From contig OX940872.1 in assembly GCA_954871525.1 (NCBI GenBank), positions 6,533,180-6,597,179 on the forward strand: 64,000 nt of DNA, read 5' to 3'. Each line of letters starts with the position of its first letter. The stretch's first letter is position 1. This document shows, in pieces, positions 1-12,000 of the stretch. The stretch comes from Parietaria judaica (taxonomy: Eukaryota > Streptophyta > Magnoliopsida > Rosales > Urticaceae). Below the pieces are notes generated by a model. It was given only the letters and a program-made list of their open reading frames with translations. It made no database searches and was not told the DNA's origin. A program made the position numbers and the translations under genes.

Positions 1-2190
1 ACAAAAATTTAATTCCAATTAAATTAGTGTAACCACATCTACATAAGTGTAAGTTTAATGATTGTTGTCATAGTATTACATAATTGTGGTCATACTCATA
101 ATTGTATGTCACTATTTTTTGACAATATTTCAATTTAAATTCTTTTTTGTAACTCAAATTATGTGAAATTATTACTACATACCTTTAGATGGAGACTGGA
201 TTAATATAATAATGTAACATAAGTGTAACCATATATGACTAGAATTACGCAAGTGTAATCCCTGTTACAAAAGTGTAACATCGATTACACTTATATAACT
301 TGAGTTACAAAAGTGTAACTTCAGTTACAAAAATTATTTTAATACTTTCAAATTAACTCCCAAAGCACTAAATTATTATTTGAACAAATATATTGAAATT
401 GTAACTCCAGTTACATAAGTGTAACTTCAGTTACGATAATGTAACTTCGGTTACGATAATGTAACTTCGGTTACAAAACTTTAATTCCAATTAAATTAGT
501 GTAACCACATTTACATTAGTGTAACTCTAATGATTGTGGTCATATTATTACATAATTGTGGTCATACTATTACATAACCATATATGACTAGAATTACGAA
601 AGTGTAACTCCTATTACAAAAGTGTAACACCGGTTACGCTTATGTAACTTGATTAACAAAAGTGTAAATTCAGTTACAAAAATTATTTTAATACTTCCAA
701 ATTAATTCCCAAAGCACTAAATTATTATTTGAACAAATATATTGAAATTGTAACTCCGGTTACAAAAGTGTAACTACAGTTACATAAGTGTAACTTCAGT
801 TACGATAATGTAACTTCGGTTACAAAAATTTAATTCCACTTAAATTAGTGTAACCACATTTACATAAGTGTAAATCTAATGATTGTTGTCATAGTATTAC
901 AAAATTGTGGTCATACTATTACATAATTGTATGTCGCTATTTTTTGACAATATTTCAATTTAAAATATTTTGTGTAACTCAAATTATATGAAATTATTGC
1001 TACATACCTTTAGATGGAGACTAGATTAATATAATTATGTAACATAAGTGTAACCATATATGACTAGAATTACGAAAGTGTAACTCCTGTTACAAAAGTG
1101 TAACACCGGTTACACTTATGTAACTTGAGTTATAAAAGTGTAACTTCAGTTACAAAAATTATTTTAATACTTCCAAATTAACTCCCAAAGAACTAAATTA
1201 TTATTTGAACAAATATATATTGAAATTGTAACTCCAGTTACATAAGTGTAACTTCAGTTACGATAGTGTAACTTCAGTTACGATAATGTAACTTCGGTTA
1301 CGATAATGTAACTTCGGTTACAAAACTTTAATTCCAATTAAATTAGTGTAACCACATTTACAATAGTGTAACTCTAATGATTGTGGTCATATTATTACAT
1401 AATTGTGGTCATACTATTACATAACCATATATGACTAGAATTACGAAAGTATAACTCTTATTACAAAAGTGTAACACCGGTTACGCTTATGTAACTTGAG
1501 TTACAAAAGTGTAACTTCAGTTACAAAAATTATTTTAATACTTCCAAATTAACTCCCAAAGCACTAAATTATTATTTGAACAAATATATTGAAATTGTAA
1601 CTCCGGTTACAAAAGTGTAACTACAGTTACATAAGTGTAACTTCAGTTACGATAATGTAACTTCTGTTACAAAAATTTAATTCCAATTATATTAGTGTAA
1701 CCACATTTACATATGTGTAAGTCTAATGATTATTGTCATAATATTACATAATTGTGGTCATACTATTACATAATTGTATGTCACTATTTTTTGACAATAT
1801 TTCAATTTAAAATCTTTTTTTGTAACTCAAATTATGTGAAATTATTGCTACATACCTTTAGATGGAGACTGGATTAATATAATTATGTAACATAAGTGTA
1901 ACCATATATGACTAGAATTACAAAAGTGTAACTCCTGTTACAAAAGTGTAACACCGGTTACACTTATGTAAATTGAGTTACAAAAGTGTAACACCGGTTA
2001 CACTTTTGTAAATTGAGTTACAAAAGTGAAACTTCAGTTACAAAAATTATTTTAATACTTCCAAATTAACTCCTAAAGCACTAAATTATTATTTGAACAA
2101 ATATATTGAAATTGTAACTCCAGTTACATAAGTGTAACTTCAATTACGATAATGTAACTTCAGTTACGATAATGTAACTTCGGTTTCAAA
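1..2190. repeat. Higher-order GTAAC/GTTAC tandem array
   Basis: The stretch is built from short dyads in which GTAAC is followed 4-6 bases later by GTTAC, spaced roughly every 20 bases. These are organised in a longer period: a block beginning acaaaaatttaattcca starts at 1, 822 and 1669 (periods 821 and 847), and a related half-block beginning acaaaactttaattcc starts at 473 and 1320. The third unit is cut short near 2190. The array runs off the left edge, so its true size is unknown. No coding potential is seen. It may be a minisatellite or the inside of a larger element. Confidence 0.85.
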
Positions 2191-3307
2191 TAGCTATGCT
2201 CGTCCATTTCAAGTTTCAAGTTTCAAATTTCAAATACCTATGCTCGTCCACACTCTAGATTGCTGAGAAACTTTTTTTTTAGTATTTAAGATATATATTT
2301 TAATTGGATCAATGAAGATAGAAAACAGACATCTTTGTTCACAGCATTAAAATAGGTGGGCCTGGTTTATCAATCTCAGCCCTTCCGACTACCCTCTGGT
2401 CTCTCAATGTGGTATGGTGAGTGCGATTTGTTCGATTCCAGCTCGAGAAGAATCAGGACAAGAAACCCTTGTCTGATCCACGCGTTCTCCGAGCTGCCCA
2501 AAGATCTCAACTTCGTTCAGCACACCAGTCGATTGGGTTGGAAACTGTGAGTGACTTCGTTCGATTTGGGGATTGATTTTTTCTTCTTGTTGCTGTTCTT
2601 GAGATAATGGATTTGTTTGATTTGGGGATTGATTTCTTCTTCTTGTTGCTGTTCTTGAGATTATGGATTTCAATTGACAGGAACAAGAGAGGGAAACCAA
2701 TGGTGAGAGACCCATGATTGTACTTGCTCAACAGATCGAAGAAGATGGAATTGTCGTGGTTGAAGAAGAAGATGGAATCACAGAGATTGTGGGCGTGATC
2801 GAAACCCTCGCTTCTCGTGGAATCGCAGAGATTGAGAGACGTGATCGAAGGCTTCGTCGAAGAAGAATGGTGATCGAAGACTTCGTCAATGGTGATCGAA
2901 GGCTTGTCGGAGGGTGATATCAAATTGAGGGTATAATTGTCCATATAACACCAAATGAGTGTTTCTTTAATTATGGTAAACTTTTGAGTGTTTTTTAGAA
3001 AAGTTTCACTTAAATTGAGTGTTTTGCTAAAAAACCCATTTCAAAATAACATTTCCAAATTACATGTACCAAAAATACATTTAACTTGTCTATTTTTCAA
3101 AACACGATATGTTCATATTGCATGGGTATTTTGATACATGAAATTTACAAAATATATTTTGAAAATTATAAAAATTAGAGAGTTAGTAACAAAATTTGTG
3201 TGCATGGAGGATTATTTATAAGGTCTCCCAATATTATTTTATAAATTATGAATAAAAAAATTATATTTTTGAAAGATTTATCTTCTATACGAAGCTCACT
3301 TTTCCAT
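2191..3307. other. Unassigned stretch with a 56-bp direct duplication
   Basis: Short open frames occur here but none has a recognisable domain. A 56-base unit starting gatttggggattgattt is present twice in tandem (2563-2618 and 2619-2674). The motif ctatgctcgtcca occurs twice near 2203 and 2251. A GAA/CGAAG-rich purine stretch runs from about 2735 to 2915. I see no convincing gene and make no functional call. Confidence 0.4.
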
Positions 3308-4006
3308 TCAATTTCTCGACTGACCTGTGAGATTGTTGATGGTGAGATCGAGCTCCTGCAGATTCCGAAGCCGCCCGAGCTCGCTCGGAATCCCACCGCC
3401 GAGCTCATTCGTCCCCACGCTCAGCGTCACCAGCGCAGAGAGATTCCCCAGCGACCGCGGAATCTCTCCGCCGAACCGGTTCCGTCCCAGTCTCAACACC
3501 TCCATCCTCGCCAGCTCGCCGAGATCCTCGGGAATCTTCCCCGAGATTCTGTTCCCGGACAGGTCCAGGACCCGCAGATCCTTCAATCGCCTCAGACTCG
3601 GCGGCAACTCCCCGCCGATCGCGTTCGAGCTCAGGTTCAGAACCCTCAGCGACGAGAGCGCGGCGATTTCTCGAGGGATCGGACCTGAGAGCTTGTTGCT
3701 CGGGAAGTTCAGTGATCGGAGAGACGAGAGGTTCCCGATCCGCGGGTTGATGGGCCCGGAGAGCCCGAGACCCGAGAGCTCCAGGCCCGTCACTCTCTGG
3801 GCCTGCGGGTCGCATTGGACTCCGGTCCAGTTGCACGGCGATAATGGGCTTTCTTGGGCCCAACTGGAAAGAGTGGCGTCTGAGTTTAGGGAGGATTTTA
3901 AGGAGAGCAAGGCTTGTTTGTCTGTTGTCAGGCTTGAATTTGCAAGCTCTAAAGAAGTGAGAAGAGCTATGAGCAGCGATAATGAGAGTTCGAGGAGTGA
4001 AATCAT
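3308..4006 (-). pseudogene. Truncated LRR receptor-like kinase 5' end
   Basis: The 232-residue reading frame starts with a hydrophobic signal peptide (about residues 1-25). An LRRNT_2-type cap follows, with the SSWAQ...PCNWTGVQC signature, and then about six plant leucine-rich repeats of the LxGxIP type. This is the ectodomain start of an LRR receptor-like kinase or protein, a plasma-membrane receptor class. The frame ends just after an LTINNLTG repeat. No further repeats, transmembrane segment or kinase domain were found downstream. A plausible splice donor (CACAG/GTCAGT, GT at 3324-3323) sits exactly where the LRR homology ends, so a distant exon outside my recognition is possible. A truncated gene fragment is more likely. 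A TA-rich tract at 4061-4080 lies just upstream of the ATG. Confidence 0.7.
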
Positions 4007-5403
4007 TTTTTTCTTTCTTTTGGGGTTTTTTGGGTTTTGGATTAAGAATGTTAAAGGGTGTGTATATATATATATATATAAAGATGTATAGATATATGTT
4101 GTGAGTTATGACCAAGTCATACAAAGAAATTATAGGTGTGCATTAAGCGGTGGTCGTAGTACTGGTACATGACTCTTATGTTGTCTTGTCGTCTTGAGAA
4201 CGTTCAACACTTGAATTTCCGGGCTAATATAGTTCCAGTTTTTTTTTTTAAATACGGTTACGGTCCGGATGCGGTTTAAAACTCGTATTTCCGGGTTTAT
4301 TTACACCCCTAATAGAAAGTGATCATTAAGGCAAAAATATCAAATTTTGACAAAAAATAAAATTGAATGTCAATACTTACACTTGATTATTGAATGTTGT
4401 AAAAAATATTCGGTTACTAAAGTGTCGAAAGTAATAAGATACATAGGTAAATACATCTTACGTAACGTGTCGAAAGACATGGCGTGCCATCATAGGCGAA
4501 GCAATCAAATTTAGGAATATTAAAGTGCAGTTTTTGTCGAAATTTGATATTGTTGCCGCAATTATCCCATAAAAAATTATTGGAACGGAGTTTGCCGTTT
4601 TTGGTACATTTAGTTTAGTCCTTTCATGGTATGAAAATGGTTAAGGGATTAATAAGAAAAACTACGTACTCTTAAAGGATTTTTTTTTTTCTTTTTTTTT
4701 TCTTTTGTTTGACCCGGAAGTATAAAATCATTTTATAGTTCAGGGTCAAACCACAGAAAGTCTCTGCTCATCATTGCTAACCACAGAAAGTCTCGCACGT
4801 AAACACGAGTTTCTTCAATGCCAAGAGTGATTATTATTGACTTGTGATACATTTTTCTTTGAAATACCTTTCTAGTACTCTTCTAGAGCTTCTCCGGTCG
4901 AGTTTGCGCGAAGTACAATTATATTAAAAATTAAAAGAGAAAATAAAAGAACTAAAGATACGTATAAAAAAATACGACCAAATAAAATTACAATAATTAC
5001 GCTAATATATGGGAAGGTGCGTATCGGATCCTCTAAGACCGATAAAATATTAAGAATATGCAGAAGCGGGATGTATAGTGCATAAAATTATTGTTGTGCA
5101 TGCGTCTTTTGCATAAATATTTTCGTGTTTGCCTTTAATATATGCACGATCATCTGGCTCTGGTATCGAATTTAAGTCACACAGAAATATTTTACAAAAA
5201 TTAGATGTTGAAAATTGCTCCCACTTTAATTTTTCTTTCTTTTTAAAGCAGTCCATTTTTGTGGTCTTAAAGACTCAAACAAATGATGACTTTGACTTTT
5301 GACTTTACAGACTCAATAAGGTGGAATCGAATGAGCGATCGAGAATATCAAAATTTGGAAAACGATGCAACACGGTAAACCCTAGTTCCGAAACACACTC
5401 TCT
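4007..5403. other. AT-rich intergenic stretch
   Basis: Apart from the TA tract near 4061 and poly-T runs near 4680 I see no gene, RNA or complete transposon. The right part is the 3' flank of the exostosin gene. Confidence 0.4.
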
Positions 5404-8400
5404 TCAAGCTCCGAGCCTGAAGTCGAGCCTCCGAAGCCAGACCGAGTGCAGAATCATGTGAAACATATCGAAGGGCTTCGCCGGCCAGTTTAGGACGAAG
5501 TGCCGGCGAACCTTGGCGACACCGTAGAACAACCTCAGGTACTCTTTTTCCGAGACACCTCTCAGAATCTTCTTGATTTGAGGAATGTCCGACACTGGAA
5601 CACGGACGGAGAATTTGCTCCACTCGAGCACCTCGCTGAATGGCAACGTGTAGTTGTCGGAGATTATCACCGGGACGCAGCCGGACTGGATCGCCTCGAC
5701 CACCCTCGGGCTCGCCACCTCGTAGCCGCTAGGGCACAGGCAGAACCTGTTCGATCAACAACTCCATTGCTAAGCTTATATGCGTATAACGTGTGTTTCA
5801 TGCAGATATATTGAGCTCATACGTGGACTGTTTGTGCATGTCGATTATATTCAACGTGTTATTCAGTGACCTAATTTTATGATTATTTGACTATATTCAA
5901 ATTATTTATCATTACATAATTATTTTAAGCAGTATATATTATGCAGATATAAGCGTGTATTTTGTATATATTTGTACATATTGATCAGCTTATGTCTGAA
6001 TTATTGTATATTCGATCATTCTAACCTTTTCTATGATGTCATATGCGTTTCCATTAGGGTTTATTATTCTTGATAATTGGACATGATTATAATTGAGATT
6101 TATCATAACCTGCTTTGGCCCATCAGAGCGGTGTAGTTTTCGGATTTCGGAAGCTTCTCGTGGACTTGGATATCGCTGTCGTTGTCCTTCCAATGGTGGA
6201 TCAGGATCTGCCTGATGTAGCCGTGGACTCCGCCGGCAAAGAAGGCCAAAGTCGGTCGGTCATTCGGGCCTTGGTGCAGGGTGAGGGGGCCCAGCTTGCC
6301 AACGGGAATGTTGATCTCCGGCAGCGAGACATCTCGCTTGGGATTGAAACCCTCGGTAGTGTTGGCGTTGCAAAGGACTCTGATGAAGTCCTTGAAGAGC
6401 TCGGGATTTCCGTCGGAGATTTCCGGTGCCTGATCATATTAATAAAAATTAATTCGTTACTAATAACCATTCAAATTTAGAAGTAGATTACAAAGTAGAA
6501 GGTTGTAAGATAACTAGTGTTTGTAAGGTGACAATATTTTTATAGAGAAATTATACCTAATAACCACATTATATTTACATTGTCTTTTAGTAAATCTAAT
6601 GTTTTTATTTACAAAATAGCAAATATTGACTATTTTGTCAATGGTTTATAATGGTTAATATGACTATTTTTATAATAGTTAATTGGCTATTTTATAAATT
6701 TTAACTAAACATTGGCTATTTTGTCAATTTAAAACTATCAAATTGGCTATTAGTTTAAGCTCCCTATTTTATATGCTAGTTATATTGATTGATTAAATTT
6801 CAAAATATAGTATAGGTGAGAATAGAGAGTTTTATTATAGAATTGAGATTAATAAAATTCATTCAGGCTCTTTCGTACTAGTTCAAATCAAAATTCTTTT
6901 ATAGATCTAGTCATAAACAAAGCAAAATTCTTCAAACTACACAAGAAAGGCATCCATCGGCTGCCTGTACCCATTGCATTACAACCGACCAGGCACGGGC
7001 AACGACCGCATCCCGGATTTTGACCGTGGCAAGTTGCCCGCCTGCCCACCTTCCTTATTATTTATTAGTTTCATTTCTAAAATTGAACTTGACAAAATTT
7101 ATATGAGTAAATCGAGTCTGAAGTAGTCCCCTTTAATGGGCAAGAGAAATTCGCCCGCCCATAATTTACGGTCAAATACCACTGAAGAAAACAGCGGGAC
7201 GGGTTGGCCTGCCCGTGCCTTGCGAATTCTTTTGGACATATAAACTTATATTCTCATAAAAAAAAAAAAAAAAAAAAAAAAAAACTTACCCAATCATGAC
7301 AAGAGAGCAAGAAATGGTCAGAGCCAGATGACCTATTCCAATAGGGGTAATTGTGGGCCACCACCCCAACGTAGTCCTCCACGAGCCCATACAAGCGGCC
7401 TCTGTTGTAGTCCGCTTTGCTCATGATGGGCTTGTACACGTAATGCACCACGTTCGTGATGCTCATCGGCAGAAAAAACGCGTGGGCCTCGCTGGGCCTG
7501 TGGGCCCTAAATGGGCTTTGTGGGCTCTCCATCTCGTCCATGAATTGCCCCTCGATGCCGTATATGTTGTTCAGTGGGCCCACGTGGAATAGTGGGTTCT
7601 CTCCTTCCTTATAGCTCCACACCTTGAACCTCTTCACCATCTCTATGTGGCTCCTTTTAAAAAAAAAAAAAAAACCATGGAAACAATATTATTAGTAATA
7701 GATATTTATTAAATTGAGCTGATATTTTGGGACTAAATTTGGCTTTTCACTATATTGGTTTTATATCAAACTGATATTTTGTGACTAAATTTGTAATAAA
7801 TGTATTAATTTGCTTTTCACTATATTAATTAGTAATAAATATTTATTAAATTAAACTGATATTTTGGGAACTAAAATATGGCTTTTCACTATATTTGTTT
7901 AAATCAAACTGATATTTTGGGACTAAATTTTCACTATATTAATATGCTTACATATTAGAAATTTTGAAGTTAATTTACTAAATTCTAAGTTTTTTTTATA
8001 TACAAAACCCGTTAAAAAAACGAGATTCTCTATTTATTTTACTGATCCATACCAATTTTAAAAAACCGTTTATTACAAAAACCTATGCCGACATCAAATT
8101 TAAATATAAAAGAAAAAAATTGATTGTGATTATGTGTAAAAAAAAACATTTTTCGATTTGACCATAAAAGTGAAGGGTTTGATTTTTTTTTAATCTATAC
8201 TAGAAATACAGTATCTTATTACTTGCATCACTTGTATTTATCAGCATAATTAGCATAATCCTGTACAAATTCATCATAATCCTACCTTAATTAGCCTATA
8301 AAATAACATGAGAAAAGAATAAATCCATAATAAACTGACAATATTATTTAAGACAAATAAAAGGAAAAATGATTTGAATATATAAAAGAGATATATATAG

Positions 8401-8850
8401 AGAATAAACTTACTGATGAAAAGCATATGAGTTCTTGTACACGGATCCTCTTGGGACGAAGCTCTCCTCTTTATCCGACTTGAAACTCTTCGAAACAATC
8501 GCTTCGCGGATCGCCTTTCGAGCCCTAGCCAAATCTTGCTCAATTCTGCCATAACTTTTCTTCTCCTGCCCAGAATGCAGTGAAGCCACCTGTGTTTGAA
8601 CTGTGTAGTTTGTGTTTATAAGTGTGGCATTATGTCTTATAAGAGTACTAGTAATATTGATGCTGTGATTAGTGAGAGAAGAAGAAGTGTTCTTTTGGGC
8701 AGTGATCAATGAAGAGAAAGAGAGGTTTAAGAGATGGTTTTGGGTGAGTAAAGATGAGTTATGGAATAAGAAGATGATGAGAAGAAAAGCTGTGAGTGTT
8801 ATTATGATCAAAGCTGATGAAGAGCCATTGAAGAAAGCTGATGAGACCAT
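5404..8850 (-). CDS. Exostosin-family (GT47) glycosyltransferase
   Basis: Four exons join in frame: 8850-8414, 7653-7290, 6429-6110 and 5746-5404, giving 487 aa. All three introns are GT-AG. Residues 12-30 form a hydrophobic signal anchor, followed by an Asn-rich stem with many N-glycosylation sequons, as expected for a type II Golgi protein. Exon 2 begins [18 protein letters not shown], and HFLLSCHDW ends that exon. Exon 3 carries the conserved [12 protein letters not shown] and [12 protein letters not shown] stretches. Exon 4 carries [14 protein letters not shown] and [14 protein letters not shown]. This is the plant exostosin/GT47 pattern (probable glycosyltransferase At5g03795/At5g25310 group), whose members act on cell-wall polysaccharides. 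The exact donor and acceptor are not predictable from sequence. Length is normal and no break is seen. Poly-A tracts of 24 and 16 bases flank exon 2 inside the introns. Confidence 0.92.
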
Positions 8851-10367
8851 GGTTTTTGCTGATCGGAATTTGTTCCTTTTCCTCTTCTCACTCTTTCTTG
8901 CATCTCACATTCATTATCACATGTGATCAGTGTATCTATATATATGTATGTATGTATGTATACACTGCAAATATTATTATATAGTAAACTTTGACTGTGG
9001 AAGAAGAAAAGTACACTATTTTGCCAGCCTAGATCTGGGTCTTAGTGTTTGCTTCCCTAAATTCAAGCTTAAGTATTGGAAGATATTAATCTTAACTGTA
9101 TTTCATGCAAAATTTGATTGTGAATAATATATACTATAGGGAAATATTTACTCTAAACTTTTATAGCCAAAATACACCCTCCATTTTCCGAACTTCTAAA
9201 ATTTTCCTTCAAAATCTTTTGATCGGCTTCCGGTAATATTTTGAGTTTTGTAAAAGCATATGGTATATTTTTTAATTTTTTTTGTCAAAAATAAAATTAG
9301 AGGGAATATAAAAATAAAATTCTAAATTTATTCATATGAAGCAATTTTGAGTTTTTGAAGAATTATAATAGAGTGAGGGTATAAAAATGAAACTAATGTA
9401 TAATGTATTGATAGTATATTTTGAGTGCTTTGAAAGAAAAAATTAGCGAAATATTATTGCAAAAATTAAAAATAAAAAGTATAGAGAAGCGGAATTCCCA
9501 AATACATATAATGTAGATTAATGGAAATATGAGTGTGAATATATGAAACATTGGCGAACTATATATGAAATTATAGTAATGTATACAACTTTTTTCTTCT
9601 TTATTTTTAGTACTTTGAATAAACTAATTGGCCATTTGGAAAAATGGATGATAAAGTTGAAGGGATCTCTTGGATCACAAACTTCTTGAATGTGAAGCCA
9701 TTTTTGATTGAGTTACAAGCAACATGATGCTAAAAGTCCGAGCGAGCATTGAACTAAACCACATGACCATCTCTATTATTAACACACTCCCATGCATTTC
9801 CTTGGAATCTGTTACATTTCAAGTTTTTAACAAGACCTTGAGTACTATTTAGATATATCATTTTAGAGATCACGTAATTAATGGACTATTTCCTAATTTT
9901 AATAATATAAATATATCCGAGTTTCTGTGAAGTTCTCTTTAGAGTGTGTAAAATTAACATCTATAAAAAAGCTCATCTCCATTTTCTAGACTATAAATAT
10001 TTCTAATTTTCTTCACTAGATCTATATGCGATTTCGTATGTTGATTTATTGTCTTGGCATGCATGAGTAAAGGGCTATTGCATAAATCACTAATTAGATG
10101 GAGGAAAATAATCTGAATTAATTAAAGCTATATGATGAGTTATCTTCAAAATCAAGATTTATTGTGTAAACATATACTACATTGCACTTGTGAATATTAA
10201 CACTGGGGCATTCGACTAAATGCATGTACCTCTTCGTCTCTACATTTCAAAGTTTTAATGAAAAACGTTTTTTTTAAGCATTGAAAGAAACAACACGAGG
10301 TTGCAAACGTGTGCTAAAAGGGCATATAGCGCAAGAGCTTGAAAAGAATGTGGGTTGCCATGTGTCG
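8851..10367. other. Intergenic stretch upstream of the glycosyltransferase
   Basis: A TATATATAG-like sequence with adjoining (ATGT)n repeats at about 8936-8960 could be the core promoter of the minus-strand gene starting at 8850. From 9130 to 10367 the DNA is AT-rich and I see no gene or complete element. Confidence 0.35.
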
Positions 10368-10384
10368 CCACACTAACGCCCTTT
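10368..10384. repeat. Target site duplication of the LINE, left copy
   Basis: The 17 bases ccacactaacgcccttt recur exactly at 13388-13404 and bound the LINE insertion. The left copy runs into the poly-T tract. Confidence 0.9.
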
Positions 10385-10394
10385 TTTTTTTTTT

Positions 10395-12000
10395 GAATCT
10401 AGGATGTATTTCAATTAACCAAAACAGGGGGAAAATCCCTAACAATGTCGGTTACAAGTCACTCGGGGCAAACGCGCGACCACAAGTCGGGACAAAAGTT
10501 TGAGAGACGGGACTTTGCTATTCTATTGGCTACCTCGTTACACGTTCTCGGGACCCACCGACACCGAAGTCTTGGCCCCACCTCACGAAGGAGGTACACG
10601 ATGTCCGCGATGATCGGGCCTTGGACGCTATTAAGCTTACTCCCGTTGACAAGCTAAGACGCTCTAAGACAATTGATCTCCAAGCTCGCCACACTCCAAT
10701 TGCGCTCCCGTACGAAGGTGAGGCCATGACGGATTGCAAGACATTCCGCGGTCACCAAAGAGTCCACATCCACAAAGAGATGTGCCACCATACCGATGAG
10801 GTTCCCTTGATGGTTCCTCCCGACCCCCCCCCGATCGCCGCTCTACCCGTGGCTTTGTCCCACGCCCCATCCATATTGAGACTGAGGTCTCCTTGTGCCG
10901 GGGCAATCCAAGCCTTTTGTCTAGCCGGCATGGTCCCCGATGGTATTTCCGAAGAGCGGTTGCTTATTTTGAAGCTTGAGAACCAACAAGCCACCTTCTC
11001 CACCTTCTCCACCCACATCGTCGGTTTATCGACTTTATGGTCAAAGAGGGTGCTATTCCTATCGGACCAAGCCGCCCCAATAAGGCCGCAAAAAAATTCT
11101 AAATCCGCCACCGAGAGACCATCAAGTGCCCTATAACAAAGTTCCCGGAGTGGGACCGGGCCCGTCTTTTCAACCCATCTAAACAACGATGAAGCTTCCC
11201 AAATCGTTCGGGCCCTTTCGCAACCCCAAACCGCATGGAGGGCGTCCTCTGGCGCCGCGCCGCAAAACTTACAAAAAGGGAGGCAAGGAACCCCGCGACT
11301 TCTAAGCGCTCCAAACGTTGGGAGGATGTCAAACCACGCACGCCAAACCACATGTTTGAATTTACGTGGAATTTGGAGACTCCACAAGGTTTTCCACCAA
11401 TTCGGTTCCGCGCTACTCGACCCCGACGGCCCCCTTTTTTTTCCGATTGTGCAAGGCGGTACCCCGACCGAGCGGAGTAAATCTCATCTTCTTCAAAATG
11501 CCAAACCAAGCGGTCTTTGTGGTGTGATGTTCCAAGGGGAATTTTGAGTATCGCAACTGCGTCGAAGGGATTCAACAAGTTTGAGACTAGCTCGTGGTTC
11601 CATCTTCCCTCGGTTATAAAGTCGGAAACACACCACGGGAACCCATCATCGGGCTCGTCGGAGAGGATGGAGAAGCTTCCCGCTCTAAGGATCCATGGGG
11701 TTTTAAAAGCTTTCAAGTTTCCCTCCCCGACTAGCCACCTAATTTCTTTGCACACTAAATCGCGGCCCCAACAAAGACTTTTGCAAAGAAAAGAGGAATG
11801 AGCCTTACTTTCAAAGTCAAGAACCGACAAATCCGGAAAGTACTTCGCTTTGAGAACACGTGCCATGAATCAATCCGGGCTTTGGATTATACGCCACGTG
11901 AGCTTTCCCATAAGCGCTCGGTTGAAATCGCCAAGGTCCTTGAAGCCGAGCCCCCCTCCGCCTTAGGCTTAGCAATAGTGTCCCAACGTTTCCAATGAAT
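10395..12000 (-). pseudogene. LINE ORF2 3' part (zf-RVT and RNase H region)
   Basis: Read on the minus strand, the sequence begins at the inversion junction with IHWKRWDTIAKPKAEGGLGF. It continues through the conserved plant-LINE region MARVLKAKYFP and a zf-RVT segment with FKHVVWRAWFDILPT and CKFCGAAPEDALHAVWGC. It then reaches an RNase H start, LNMDGAWD, at about 10880. The frame is interrupted at least three times: a stop before MARVL, a shift near 11450-11390 and another near 10750. It lies next to the poly-A tail at the low-coordinate end, so this is the 3'-most coding part of the element. Confidence 0.85.

Noticed and set aside
1..2190. CRISPR-like repeat array
   Set aside because: The repeats are GTAAC/GTTAC dyads in a plant nuclear context, with no constant repeat/unique spacer alternation and no cas genes.
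3327..4124. A 254-codon plus-strand frame and a 239-codon minus-strand frame overlapping the LRR fragment
   Set aside because: GC-rich shadow frames of the LRR coding sequence, without recognisable domains; the LRR frame itself has signal peptide and repeats.
10445..11801. Several plus-strand open frames of 60-170 codons in the LINE 3' part
   Set aside because: They are reverse-strand shadows of the zf-RVT/RNase H coding sequence and show no domain.
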